Counted from the first letter of the stretch, positions 32,436 through 44,467 are shown. The stretch is 64,000 nucleotides of DNA from Voacanga thouarsii (GCA_026120185.1 JANUWF010001783.1:8089001-8153000), one strand, 5' to 3'. Made by a program: numbers and translations. Notes: generated by a model from the sequence alone, not told the origin.

Positions 32436-32692
32436 ATGATTGGATTAACTTTCACTTGGATTGTTGATTTTGGTGCCACTGATCATACCTGTAACTCATT
32501 GCAGGGGTTTAGGAAGATAAGAAGACTCCAGAAGGGCGAGCATGGACTACGAGTAGGAAATAGAGCACAAGTATGGGCCCTTGCAGTAGGAAAGCTGGAT
32601 CTTGTTTTTTATTATAACAAAGTAGTTATATTAAAGGATATTTTATATATACTCGATTTTAGACAGAATTTGATTTCAGTTGAAAACTAATA
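32436..32692 (+). pseudogene. Copia aspartic protease
   Basis: 'TWIVDFGATDHTC' is the copia protease active site (family D-S-G-A), with Phe for Ser. 'ILKDILYILDFRQNLISVE' closes the domain as usual. It follows the zinc knuckle after ~60 bases and would cleave Gag-Pol. Confidence 0.8.
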
Positions 32693-32839
32693 AATCATGG
32701 ATATTCTGTTTCTTTCCATTATGGTATTACTATCAGTAGAAATAGAAAAGTTTTATGTACAGAGCACATGTATGGAAACTTATTCTTTTTAAATTCTACA
32801 AACAATCAAATAAATAATGCTTAATCTGAACCTTTAAGT

Positions 32840-33804
32840 AAGAAGAGAAAGACCAATATCAATGACTTATATCTTTGACATCTAAGGTTAGGTCATATTA
32901 ACTCAACTAGGATTCAGAGGTTAATCCATGATGGGCCATTGGGCTCATTAAGATTGGAAAGTTAACTTCAGTGTGAATCTTACCTTATGGGAAAAATGAC
33001 CGAAAGGTCGTTCACCCAAAAGGCTGATAGAGCCAAGGAGATATTGGGCCTTGTTCATACTGATGTGTGTAGTCCTTTATCTACTCAAGCTAGAGAGGGT
33101 TTTAAGTACTTCATCACTTTCATAGATGATTGTACAAGATTTGGTTATGTCTACCTAATGAGGCGCAAGTCTGACTTTTTTGATAAGTTCAAAGAGTTTA
33201 AGGCTGAAGTGGAGAGTCAGACAGGTAAACTGATCAAAGCCTTACGATCGGATCGTAGTGGAGAATACCTCTTCGGTGAGTTCAAGGATTACATGGTATA
33301 TCATGTGATAGTATCCCAATTCTCTACGCTGGGTACACCCTAGCAGAATGGAGTAGCTGAGAAAGGAACAGGACATTAATGGAAATGGTTCGAAGTATGA
33401 TGTCTCATGCTACTCTTTCGATATCTTTTTGGGGATATGTCCTGGAAACAACGACATACATTCTGAACTTGGTGCTTTCCAAGTCAGTATCTAGGATACC
33501 CTATGAGATGTGGATTGGGATTAAGCCAAGTCTAAATCATCTTAGGATATGGGACTGTCCAACTTATGTACTAATCAAGAGAGATAAGCTAGAACTAAGA
33601 TCAGAATTATGCTACTTTGTTGGGTATCCAAAAGGGAAAAAAAGAGTCTACTTTTATCATCCCAAAGAGCAGAAAGTACTGGTAAGTACTAATACTAGAT
33701 ACTTGGAGGATGATCAAAGTACTTCCACTAAAGGTTCAACATGGTTGGAATTCGAGGAGAAGTTATCTTCGGAATCAACTTCTTCAGACCCGATTATAGA
33801 ATAA
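32840..33804 (+). pseudogene. Copia integrase
   Basis: The zinc-binding 'LRLGHINSTRIQRLI' precedes the catalytic core 'LVHTDVCSPL' ... 'YFITFIDDCTRFGYVYLM' ... 'LRSDRSGEY', and 'QNGVAEK' with the third acidic residue. It inserts the cDNA into chromosomal DNA. A stop in 'P*QNGVAEK' (33342) and a frameshift near 33368 break it. The next frame, 33379-33804, carries the C-terminal region ('LRIWDCPTYV', 'YFVGYPKGKK'). Confidence 0.85.
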
Positions 33805-33984
33805 GAAGAGGCACAGTCTCAAGAACCTGTGCAAATGGAGCTTCGTCGTAGTGGGATGGTATCTAGAGTTCCAGAAAGATGGATAGGAGAGGCTTTTGAG
33901 TTAGTCTCTGACCATTAGGAACAAGATCCCACTAAATATGAGGAGGCTACTGCTGATGTCGATGCAGATCTATGGCAGGAAGCA

Positions 33985-34960
33985 ATGAAAGTCGAGATTG
34001 AGTCTATGTACTTCAATCAGGTTTGTGATTTTGTAGCTTCACCTGAAGGGATAAAACCCATTGGGTGTAAGTGGCTATCTAAGGGAAAGAGGGGAGTGGA
34101 TGGGAAGGTGAAAACCTTCAAAGTTAGGCTTGTGGCTAAAGGGTATATTCAAAAAGAGGGAATCGATCAGGTTTGGGATTTTGTAGCTTCATCTAAAGGG
34201 ATAAAACCCATTGGGTGTAAATGGCTATCTAAGGGGAAGAGGGGAGCGGATGGGAAGGTGAAAACCTTCAAAGTTAGGTTTGTGGCTAAAGGGTATATTC
34301 AAAAAGAGGGAATCGATCATAATGAAACCTTTCTCCGATAGCCATGCTTGAGTCCATCCATATCCTCCTTGCCATTGCATGTTATTTCGACTATGAGATA
34401 TGGCAAATGGATGTCAAGATGGCATTTTTTAATGGCCATCTTAACGAAAACATCTATATGTCCCAACCGAAAGGTTTTATTGCTAAAGGCCAGAAACATA
34501 TGGTTTGCAAGTTTAAGAAGTCCATTTATGGACTTAAGCAGGCATCTAGAACATGGAACATTCATTTTGACGAGACTGTAAAGTCTTATGGTTTCATTCA
34601 AAATAAGGATGAACCATGCGTGTACAGAAAATTGGAAGGTATAAATGTGGTTTTTCTTGTCCTATATGTGGATGACATTCTACGCGTTGGGAATAATGTA
34701 AGGACATTGTCATCTACTAAGGTTTGACTGTCTAATCAATTTAGTATGAAGGACTTGGGTGAAGCCAGTTATATTCTCGGGATTAAGCTTCTTAGAAATA
34801 GGAAGTAGAGAATGTTAGGATTATCCCAAACAACATATATTAACAAGATGCTGGCCAAGTTTAGCATGGACTCATGCAAGGGAGCTCTAATCCCTTGTAG
34901 ACATGGATTGTCTTTTTGTTCTAAGGGCTGTCCTAAGTCTTAAGAGAAAAAGACAGAATG
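33985..34960 (+). pseudogene. Copia reverse transcriptase
   Basis: 'IKPIGCKWLSKGKRG' and 'FKVRLVAKGYIQKEGID' open the domain. 'WQMDVKMAFFNGHLNE', 'SIYGLKQASRTWN' and 'LVLYVDDILRVGNN' (YVDD codons 34665-34676) follow, then 'MKDLGEASYILGIKLL'. A 150-bp in-frame tandem duplication (34018-34317) doubles the N-terminal part. A frameshift lies near 34330, with a TGA at 34727. Confidence 0.85.
34018..34317 (+). repeat. In-frame 150-bp tandem duplication in copia RT
   Basis: Units 34018-34167 and 34168-34317 start 'caggtttg(t/g)gattttgtag' and end 'gggaatcgat'. Each is exactly 50 codons, so frame is kept. They differ at about seven positions. Confidence 0.95.
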
Positions 34961-35638
34961 AGTTGGATTTCCTACACTTCGGCTGTGGGAAATCTCATAT
35001 ACGCCATGTTATGCACTAGGCCAGATATCTGCTTTGCCATGAGCTTAGTTAGTAGATATCAGTCAAACCCTGGGGAGGTTCATTAGCAAGCTGTAAAGCA
35101 TATTCTTAAGTACCTCAATGGTACGAAAGATTATATGCTGGTCTACAGGGCTGACGACTTGATTCTTATTGGATACACAAACTCAGATTTTCAGGCAAAT
35201 AAGGATGAGAGAAAATTCACTAGTGGATATGTCTTCACCTTGTCTGGAAGAGCTGTTTTATGGAGGAGTATCAAACAATCTTGTATTACTAACTCAACTA
35301 TAGAAGCTGAGTATGTGGCAGCTTCGGAAGCATCCAAGGAAGCAGTCTGGCTCCAGAAGTTCCTTTTAGAATTTGGAGTTGTGCCACACATAGACAGACC
35401 AATTGTACTGTATTGCGACGACTTTGGAGTAGTCTCACAATCCAAAGAACCCAGGAATCATAAGAAGGGGATGCAAATCCAGAGGAAATACCACCTGATC
35501 CGAGATTTCATTCAAAGACGGGAAATCGTGGTGGAACAGATAGCCTCGAAGAAAAACCTAGCAGATCTCTTCACCAAGCCTTTGGCTGAAAAAGTCTTCA
35601 AGAGACACTTAGATGCCATAGGGGTAGGTACCTGTTAG
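34961..35638 (+). pseudogene. Copia RNase H
   Basis: 'TRPDICFAMSLVSRYQSNPG', 'AVKHILKYLNGTKDYMLVY' and 'GYTNSDFQANKDERKFTSG' lead to a continuous 167-codon frame (35135-35638). It contains the 'STIEAEYVAASEASKEAVWL' active site, 'YCDDFGVV', and the closing 'ADLFTKPLAEKVFKRHL'. The domain ends just upstream of the polypurine tract. It is the best preserved part of this element. Confidence 0.85.
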
Positions 35639-35642
35639 AGTA

Positions 35643-35654
35643 CAAGTGGGAGAT
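35643..35654 (+). promoter_or_regulatory. Polypurine tract of copia element
   Basis: 'caagtgggagat' directly precedes TGTTGGAA of the 3' LTR and primes plus-strand synthesis in LTR elements. Confidence 0.8.
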
Positions 35655-35820
35655 TGTTGGAATATAAGCCCTCTAGACTAGTTTATCTGATTTAATTATC
35701 AAATTTATTAACAAAAGAATTTATTCTCAAAATTTGTTTGTGAATTTACATTTTATTTGTGCACGATTTTTGTTTGGAAATGACCCATTGTGTTTAAGTA
35801 AGTGATCCATATGAATGGTG
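35655..35820 (+). mobile_element. Copia 3' LTR, truncated after ~165 bp
   Basis: It matches the 5' LTR from 27991 to ~28157 and stops within 'gaatggtggt', where TA/TG repeats begin. Confidence 0.85.
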
Positions 35821-36208
35821 GTTATATGTGTGTGTGTGTGTGTGTTAATATATATTAATACGCTATATATATATTATTATTAAAAGATATTAATTATTAA
35901 TATATATGTATGTATGTATGTATATATATTTATTAATAACTTTATGTAATAACTGTAAAAAATTATTGCCAAGTAAAACATCTAAGCCGGTATTATAGAA
36001 ATAAAATGGTAGACATTTTAAGAGAAATGATCCTAATAATATTATAGATTGTTCTATACCAGCTGAAATTTCAATGATATTATTAGCAATATATTTTCCT
36101 TTTATAGGTTTTAATGATTGATGATATTATTTTGGAAAACTATCTGACTTACATAAACATGATTCCGATCCACTATCTATATAGGCTGGAAAATAATATC
36201 ATCAATCA
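35821..36208. other. Patch of TA repeat plus lineage A protease fragment
   Basis: 35825-35935 is TG/TA repeat and 35936-36189 is ~95% identical by eye to 1741-1995 (lineage A protease, minus sense). The patch replaces the rest of the copia 3' LTR and ~0.5 kb of the Athila-type LTR. Its last 19 bases (36190-36208) are the reverse complement of 36115-36133. Confidence 0.8.
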
Positions 36209-37072
36209 CATAAATTGTAATTTATTGACAATTTGATATTAACGTTTTAATTGTCTTTAGATGATATTCTTTTGGATTCATGATTTTGTATTAATTTTAG
36301 TTCTTTGATCAATTTATTGCTATTCTTGGTATTTGATTATTTGAGCATAATATCTTGTTGGATTGATTGATTCTTTTATAATTAACTTGCAAAATGATGG
36401 TAGGAGAGAATGACCAACTAATTAATTCAATATTAGTTATTCTTATCTTGCTTGAAAAAGAGGTTAAGGGTAAAGACTAAGTAATCAAATATTGGTTAAT
36501 GATTGCTAGAATATAGATTCATTGGCTAATTTCATACTTAAATCACCTAAAATATAGGGATTTGTGTGAGAATTGATTTTAATATGTCTTTTAGGTAAAT
36601 TGGTTAAAATAGAATATGTTCACTAATTTAACTAGAAGATAGTGATTCCTATATGGCAAATGAAGTGGGTCTAATTTAATCCTTCATAATGCCAAGATTA
36701 TACTGAATTGAGAGAATCTCTAGTCAATCATTATTATGTATTCAAGGATTTCTATCTTTTTACATGTCTTTTCTCATTATTCTCACTCCTTGATTATTCT
36801 TGTGACTTTTCTTGTGTGACTTAAATTTTTCTAGTATATTAGGATAGTATTTTATTTACCTCTATTCCTTTATTTTATTGGCTAAATAATGAAGATTTGC
36901 GTAAAGTGAGGTGGGAGCCTAAGTTCTTATGGATTTGATATTTGTTATTCCCTATACTATACGATGTGTATAATTACTCGTATTTGTGGTTTTAGTAATT
37001 AGAATTTTAATTAAATCTTGATTAATTGTGTAATTTGTTGGTAATATTTTCTACACTAAAAAACATGCATCA
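36209..37072 (+). mobile_element. Athila-type solo LTR, 3' segment
   Basis: It aligns with the second half of the LTR at 40477-41803: 'attgctattcttggtatt', 'ctagaagatagtgatt', 'ccttcataatgccaaga', and the terminal GCATCA. GTGTG follows at 37073-37077. Part of the LTR between 27990 and 36209 is missing. Confidence 0.8.
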
Positions 37073-37077
37073 GTGTG
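37073..37077. repeat. Target-site duplication GTGTG, right
   Basis: Pairs with 27938-27942 around the Athila-type solo LTR. Confidence 0.85.
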
Positions 37078-40000
37078 CACAAACAATTCATTAGCACTGC
37101 AAGTTTGCTCAAATATGGAAGTGTAAGTTGTGTTCAAAAGTGAATTTAAAAGTATATTGCATCATTTAAAACATTTGCTTGATCAGAATAGGGTTTAGTC
37201 ACAAAGAAACGGTTTATCCATGTTCAATTAACATGTTTGCATTTCTGAGATAACATCACATACAAACATTTGCTTGCAAGTTTGTGCTGTATTTATTGAA
37301 AGAAGTTATGCAAGGATTTACTTATCGGAATCAGTTGGTAAAATGATTTACTGGGTCGCAGGGTTTTGATGTGCAACTTGGCCTAATAAGAAATTAAAAG
37401 TCTAAATTACAACCTATTCCATTCATAGAATTGGAAGCATAAAAGTCTCAACAATTCACTATCCACAACCCCATGCATCAACTTCAATCATCTAGTATCA
37501 TATTCATAACACATCAAGTACCCACATATATGACATATATCCCATATGGTTAATAAATAATTCCTAGTGAATAATTTATAAATAGTATTAAATGGTAAAT
37601 AAATAGGCATATGAGTAAGTAAATATATACTTAAATGTATCAGTAAAAAAAATAAATAGATAATTATTTAAGAAACAAATTCTCAAATTGAATAAAATAT
37701 CATATCAATTCATAGTCAATAGTTAATAATTAATGGGTATTTTAAATAATAAATAGCAATTCTAATTCGTGTTGTGAATCTAGCACTACTACTAGTGAAT
37801 GTTAATTTTAGTACAATAGTTAAATAGATAGATAATTAATTGACTAATAACTAAATAGATAGCTAATTATTTCAGTAAATGATTTCCAATTAAATATCAT
37901 AAATAGTGGGTATTGAGATAATAGTGTTAACTTCTATCAAATTATACTACAAAAATTGAAATAGTGACTAGATCTTAGGGTTTCAGACAGAAATCATGAT
38001 AAAGAACCCAAACCATCAATATCACTCAATTTATCAAGATAGCATATTAAGTACAACATATAATCAAATATATGTTCAATCACTAAAATCAGTCCCAAAA
38101 ATTCAGCATAATATTAGAACCACAACCGTACATTTTTTTTTTCTACAAGATTTCATTACAAGGGGGTGGCCGAACTCACTTATAATGAAGGCTTCGGTTG
38201 ATCTCAAAAGAGTAAGGCTGGGAAGATTGCTTAGCATGCTTAAATCCCATTGATAAGAAAAGACAGCCATGTCTTGAATGAGGGAGTGGTGTGTGACTGG
38301 GTTGTTTCGATGAGTTTTGAAAAGGAATAGAGATAAGTCTCGGATAAAGATAAGAGATTGAGGTTAAAAGGGTTGAGAAGGAATTACCTTACTTGGAGGA
38401 GTGGTTGTGGCACTAAGAGAGGTGAGGAGAGTACTTTGCTCCCTTGTATAACCAAAGAAGGAATAGGAAGAAGGGTTTTTGGGTGTAATATGAGAGAGAA
38501 GGCTGAGAGGATCTTTTGTGAGTAAGAGTGTTTTGCTTTGGATGGAGTGAGCAAGTATGGAGAAAGAAGGCTGAGCGTGGTTTAGGGCATAGTGGGTCTC
38601 GGTCCTTAGATGGAACAACCATGGGGGAAATGTTAGGGGAATTGATGAAATAAGAGTGGAAGGTGCTTAATTTGTGGAAGGTTTTAGGGGAAGTGATCCG
38701 AGAGGAGAAGGGAGATGCATTTCAGTTAGGGTGATGAAGAAAGAAGATGATCACAAAGTATTCCAGCCTTTAGATTAGGTAAAAAAAAGTTTGGGTTTTT
38801 TAGTTCCTAAGGAAGTTGAGGTAATGAAGAAGGTTTTGATGGATGTAAGGCTTCTTAGTTAATTAAGAAGAGAAAAGTGAGAGGATGATGGAGTGGTACT
38901 GATTTGCTTGTGTTGCTGAAATTCAGTAAGGTTGAATGGCCTTTGTGAGGGTGGGTTTCGATTGAAGTAATTGAGAGATGAAAGGAAGAAGTTTTGGTGT
39001 TTTCTTGTGCAAGGGAATGCTGCTTGGGTTTATTTGAAAAAGCTAAAACCAAAGTGATTTGCTATCCAAGCTGTCTCGGTTTGTGCTGAAGAAATAGGAG
39101 TCTGAAATCCCCCTTGTTGCTTGCTGGAATTTTCGAACACAATGGAATGGAATGGGAGGTTAGGCAGCTGGAAACTTTGGTGAAAGATCATGCACTAAGT
39201 TTTCTTGATGGTGAAAGGAAGTATATCATCTTGTATTGCTGAGATAAAGGAATTTTCCCCTGTCTTGTTCCCCTTTCCCATTTTCGATCAGGTTTAATAA
39301 GAAGAGAAATATTGTTCCCCAGCTATGCTTAACTAAATGAAGGGTGTGTTCAACACATTCTTGGCCGAAATCTTGGGAATCTATAAGGAAAATGATTATT
39401 TGAGTTCTGAATTCAAATTTTGGAAGGAAGAAGGAAGCCACAGTAAGCTTGGAAAGAAAAAGAATTTCCAGCAATCCTAATGGCCGAAATTAGTGATTGA
39501 ATGAGGTATTTTTGGTAGGAAAAGAAAAATAGGAGGATTTTGAAAAAGTAAATAAGAATGTACACCTCCTAGGTGTTCCTAATTTTTGGATCCCATAAAG
39601 GAGAAATAAAAATTCCAGCTTTGCCAACAATATATTTTTTAATTATTCATGATGCAATTGAGGTAGTAATGTTAGTTTGGACTGGCTGCTAGAGGGAGGT
39701 GATAAACATGGAAACGAAAGGGTGAAAAGTAAGAATATATTAGGGAAGATTACTAAAATTACATCTTGAAGGAATATTGTAGGATAATCAGCTACTATTA
39801 TGGGATGAACTAATTGTAGAAAGCTTGGAATATACTAAGGTAAGAATATATTGAAGAGAAGAATTTTAGCAATAAATCTTGGTGGAAAATCCTCCTATCC
39901 TAATATGGAAATGGCAGCTAGGGTTCTTGCTGGTGTCGACCAAGGTGAAAGGAAAAGGGAATAAAAGGATGTCCAAGGAAGAATTAGCATTCGAACCCTC

Positions 40001-40305
40001 AAACTATTCATTAAAATCTCCACTCTCTAACTATTAAACCACATAACTCGTGTGTCCTAATCTAACATAAAAAATCTCCATATTCCAAAACCTTTTTCTC
40101 AAGTTCCCTCTAAAGTAAAAATTAAACAACACGATAATCCAACATGTACACAAACATAATGTACAAGCTAATTAAGGAAAATTGGATCAATATCTATACA
40201 CATATGACACATAAAATTGTGAAATTAAATATACACATACTGGCATATAAATGATGTAATGCATGCCTTTATACTACCTAAGGTAATTTAGGTTGGGGTT
40301 TTACA
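37078..40305 (-). mobile_element. Long gypsy-type LTR, minus strand, 5' segment
   Basis: The minus strand from 40305 starts TGTAAAACCCCAACC, close to the TGTGAAACCCC start of the family. A tRNA-like segment then follows at 39981-40054, as in the two plus-strand LTRs. With 27464-27937 it makes ~3.7 kb, a diverged and shortened relative. Short frames here (37996-38253, 38364-38622, 38855-39052, 39226-39474) have no recognisable product. No matching target duplication was found. Confidence 0.55.
39981..40054 (-). other. tRNA-like segment in the minus-strand LTR
   Basis: The minus strand reads 'gttatgtggtttaatagtt' then 'gggttcgaatgct', an A-box-like and B-box-like pair at the place equivalent to 3655-3722. 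Confidence 0.45.
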
Positions 40306-40476
40306 TGATCTCTCACTAGCATTTCTCAGGGTGAGAAGAGTAAATTTGTAAAAAAAGGTATGATATATTCACTGGTATGTATAAAAAATATTAAAGAAAT
40401 AAAAATTAAAAATCTATCTAATATGTGTAACTTATATGAATTCGAGTCTTCTTCTAGTTCTAGTCAAATTAATACT
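40306..40476 (+). pseudogene. hAT transposase remnant, part upstream of the Athila-type insertion
   Basis: The last ~60 bases encode a Ser-rich 'YEFESSSSSSQIN' that reads on, across the inserted element, into the hAT fragment at 48878. Such Ser-rich linkers precede the dimerisation domain in hAT transposases. The rest of the stretch is too short to judge. Confidence 0.4.
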
Positions 40477-41803
40477 TGATAGGAATTAAATTGGTCATAC
40501 TTTGCTTAGTTATTTGAGGCTTTTTTGTAATACATTTTGTGAAATAACTAGTCATATTCTTTCATATTTGAGATTTTACCCTTGAAAAAGTATTTTGGTC
40601 ATTATCTCAGGATTTTGGGTAAAACAAAGAAAAACCGTCGCGAAACAGAGCCAAGGCGGCGCCGGCTGTGGTCTGTCCCTGAGGCAGTGCTGCGATCTTT
40701 CTACGCGTTTTTGGAAATCTAAAGAGTTTTAGCAGCTTCCAACTTCTATTCGGCCAAGAACTTTGTACCTACGAGTTTAGGCACCTCTTAAGCCTATAAA
40801 TAGATGGAAAACACAAAGGAAAAGGGAGAAAATTCATTGATCATCATAGAAAATCACTCAATCCAAGGAGAATTCTTCAAAGTTCAAGGAGGGTTGTACA
40901 AGAAGGTCTTCAAAGGAAGAAGAAGGAGGCTTGTCTATGAGTTCTTTCTTTTACTTTGTTTTCTTTTTCTTAATAATGATATGTTAATTGTTTTATTGTA
41001 ATTCAACATTATTTTAGATATTCATGATTTCTAGAGTTATTTGATCTGTTGATTAATTGGTTATTATTCTTGGTATTCAAGTACTTATGCTTATTACGAG
41101 ATTAGTTAGTTGATTCTGTCCATTGACTTGCTGGACCAAAGGGAGTTGATGGGTGTTTCCATTTAGTAATTTCATATTTTGTTGGCAATTGACTTGCTGG
41201 ACCAAAGGGGGTTAATTGTTTAAGAATTGGTAATTGAAGATTAATTGATATCTTCCGAGACCAAGGGTTCATTGATTAATTTTATGTTCTAAATTCACTG
41301 AGACCAAGGGAATTTAATTAAGGATTGTGTTTAATGCGTCTTTTGGATGAATTAGTTGAGACGGACCAAGTGATTGTAACTTATCTAGAAGATAGTGATT
41401 TCATGGATTGACCATCAAAGTGACTCTACCTTCATCCTTCATGGTGCCAAGAGAATGATTGATTATGATAATGGTTAAGTTCTTTAAGATCATGTTTGTC
41501 TAAACAATGACTTGAGTTACATAAATCTACATCCTTGACACAGACATATGCATATTTTTATTTTATTTTATTTTTAATTTTTCTTTTATTTATTTTTCAC
41601 TTTATCGAGTCGGTTAAACAATGAAAGAAGGATAATTAATGTCTACTTGTTCCTTGAGGATCGACACTTGTTTTAACCCTATGTTCAGTTAATGTTGAGT
41701 ACGCTTGCTCATATGTGTGATTTATGTTTAACGTTTTAATTTAAACTTGATTGGGAATGTGCTTAGTTTTGTATGATTTTTATACTCAAGTCTAAACACA
41801 TCA
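40477..41803 (+). mobile_element. 5' LTR of the TR-GAG element
   Basis: TGATAGGAATTAAATT to CACATCA. It contains the TATA box at 40795, a 65-codon leader ORF from 40804 that is also open in the 3' LTR (47874-48071), and two near-identical 'gacttgctggaccaaaggg' phrases. Confidence 0.9.
40795..40803 (+). promoter_or_regulatory. TATA box in 5' LTR
   Basis: TATAAATAG lies 318 bp into the LTR, after a GC-rich 'aaggcggcgccggctgtgg' patch. The 3' LTR has the same at 47865-47873. Transcription would start ~30 bp downstream. Confidence 0.7.
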
Positions 41804-41809
41804 AGTTTT

Positions 41810-41827
41810 TGGCGCCGTTGCCGGGGA
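41810..41827 (+). promoter_or_regulatory. Primer-binding site, tRNA-Asp
   Basis: TGGCGCCGTTGCCGGGGA is complementary to the 3' end of plant tRNA-Asp, the primer used by Athila-lineage elements. It lies six bases after the LTR. Confidence 0.9.
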
Positions 41828-42091
41828 ACAATAGCATGAAAACTCAGATTTTGTTTATTTAACCATGTAAATATGTCAATAGGTCAATATGTATATTTGT
41901 TCTTTCTGCAAAACGGTGTTATCTTTTGTATTTCGTGTATTCTTGTATAACCTTGTAACCTAACCTAACTTAACCAACTAACTTAGACTGAGTTTGAATT
42001 ACTAACTTTGTAACCTTGTATTTGTGTTTTTTTAACCATTAATTATATCTCTAAACTTGCTTCTTGTTTTCTTAGGTATTACCCTTGGTAC

Positions 42092-43468
42092 ATGACCCGA
42101 AAATCCAACAATGAGATAGTCGATTTTGACCCTGAAATCGAGAGGACGTTAACAAAAATTCGCCGAACAATTCAAAGGAATCCGATTGTCGAGATGGATG
42201 GTGCTCAACAGAACAATGTTGAGAATGATGGGAGAGTTATGGACGACTTTGTGAAACTCGCAATCTCGGGCTCAGGCTCAAGTATCACTAGACCTAGGGT
42301 AGATGCTAACAATTTTGAAATAAAGCACAACATTATTCAAATGGTGCAGAATATGGTTCAATTTGACAGGTTACCGAAAGAGGATCCCAATACTCACTTA
42401 GCCAGTTTTCTTGAGATTTGTGATACTTTCAAGATGAATAGTGTTTCTGAAGATACCATTAAAATACGACTTTTTCCTTTTTCCTTGAAAGATAGAGCTA
42501 AATCGTGGTTAAAGTCTTTACCTACAGGTTCCATCACAACTTGGAATGCCTTAGCTGAAAAATTTTTGGCCAAATATTTCCCTTCAACTAGGACAGCCAA
42601 GCTTAGGAATAAAATCTTCGCTTTCCAACAACTAGATTCTCAGCCATTATATGAGAGTTGGGAGAGATATAAGGAAATGTTAAGAAAATGCCCACACCAA
42701 GGATTCGAGCTGGGGATGCAAATGCTGATCTTCTTAAATGGCCTCACATTTGCAACACGACAAATGATGGACTTTTCTGCAGGGGGTTCTATCAACCATA
42801 AGACCCCGGAACAAGTATTTGAGCTTATTAAAAATTTGGCTTCTAATAACTATTCTTGGGGAAGTGCAAGGTCAAAGGCTCGTATGTAAGGAGTATACAA
42901 AGTGGATGCTGTAGCAGCATTAGAGGCTAAGGTAGACGCCTTAACTCAAAAGATGGAGCAGTTGGTGATGCCTCAAGGCCAAATGTTAAACATCAACTAC
43001 GATTTCTGTGGAGAAGGGCACCCCAATCATGAATGCCAAAAGATGGGGTCACTCCAAGAAGCTTCAGAACAAGCGGCCTTCGCAGGTAATGTCCGGCCAG
43101 GTAACAATCCATACAGCTCTACTTATAATCCTGGCTGGAGAAATCACGCTAATTTCTCTTGGAGCAATGGGAATCCACCTAGGCAAAGTTCTTTCAATTT
43201 TGGGGGTAACCAAAGGAATCTAAACTCCATAAACACCACGGCAACACCTCAAAAATCACCATTGGAAGAATTGATTGGCCAATTGGTAAGTACCACGGAG
43301 GCCAAGTTCCAAGGAGTCGATGTGACAACAAGGAACCTAGAGGCTTCCATGCGCAATTTAGAAAACCAAATTGGTCAACTAGCCAAACTTATGGGGGATC
43401 GTCAAGCAGGAACATTACCAAGAAATACGGAAGAAAATCCACGGGACCACAACCGTGGAAAACCTTGA
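42092..43468 (+). pseudogene. gag: Athila-type gag, one in-frame stop
   Basis: ATG 42092 opens 265 codons to TAA 42887-42889; the same frame then continues to 43468, ~458 codons in all. The retrotransposon gag domain spans roughly residues 70-255: 'EDPNTHLASFLEICDTFKMN', 'LFPFSLKDRAKSWLKSLP', 'WNALAEKFLAKYFP', 'YESWERYKEMLRKCPHQGF', 'KTPEQVFELIKNLASNNYSW'. A coiled-coil-like stretch and a partial zinc knuckle (C-G-E-G-H...C, first Cys replaced) follow. Then come Asn/Gly-rich 'YNPGWRNHANFSW' and 'LENQIGQLAKLMGDR'. Where pol would continue after 'NPRDHN' the frame simply ends. Only one break in 458 codons suggests recent loss of function or readthrough. Confidence 0.85.
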
Positions 43469-44467
43469 AGCAGTTCTTTTCTCTTTTCTTTATTTTTCAT
43501 TTTGTGTTAAGGACAATTTTTAATTTATAGTATTTTTATTCAACATCTGTATGTTTTTGCATTTTCATTAAAAAAAAAAAAAATTGAACCGGACAGAACA
43601 GAGCCAGCGCCAGCTCCAAGAGCCGGGCCGGTGCCAGTTCCTATTGGGAGGAACATAATTAAAAGGCCATTTTGGCCACTTTTTCTTCAAAACCTCCCTT
43701 CTCCCTCGCAAATCCTCTCAAGCCCGCGCCGGCTTCACATCCATTAGTGCCTAAAGTTTGATTTTTCAACTTCTAAACAACTCCATAACATCTCTTACCT
43801 TCTTTTTTATTGATCCTACAGATCAAATACATAAAAACCTTTGATTTTTCACAACAATAGCATATTCAATCCACAAGCAAATGGAGTAGATTTTCGCAAA
43901 AAGCTTGCATCTTTTGCTTGCCCATGTATATAAGAGCCTAAAGGTATGATTTTTATTTAAGTCCTACGGTTAAATTGATTTTTCTAATTATAGGGACGGT
44001 TTTGGCCAAAAATTGGGAATTATATATTCTATGATTGTGCATTCCTACTTGAGTTTCATTCATTGGATTACCTTAGGAGTATTGAGCCTGCATTACTTGA
44101 TTCATGCTTATTATCATTCAAAAATTCATATAGCTCGGGCGAGAATTATGGTTATTGGTGACACTTGAACCTATTGAAACTGCATTATTGATCACATAAT
44201 ACCATTGCCTTCATTCACATGATCATGTTTACTAGCATGCTTTAAGAATATCAACATAAGTGATGCTTTACAGTAGACTTTTACATGCATTATGCAGGTT
44301 GTGTTGCATTGGGTGCAAGTGTTTGATTGAATTGGGTGTTGGAGTTGATATACATTGAAGGAGTTGTGGTTTGTGGATTGTGAGCTTAGTTGAGGGTTGT
44401 GTGAAATTTGAGATATATCTGTGTAGGGATAGCTATACTCTCTTAGTACTCCATTCCTTCTGTGACC

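Larger units (their letters stand above)
27991..35820 (+). mobile_element. Ty1/copia retrotransposon, decayed, 3' LTR truncated
   Basis: The 5' LTR starts TGTTGGAATATTTGCCC. The 3' LTR starts TGTTGGAATATAAGCCC at 35655 after a purine tract. Between them are gag, protease, integrase, RT and RNase H in copia order (integrase before RT). The first ~165 bp of the two LTRs differ at roughly 8% of positions by eye, so the insertion is old. The 3' LTR is cut off by TA repeat and virus DNA. Confidence 0.9.

Noticed and set aside
38364..38622. Two overlapping minus-strand frames of 84 and 69 codons
   Set aside because: They lie inside the minus-strand LTR, share no motif with any family and have no counterpart in the sister LTRs.
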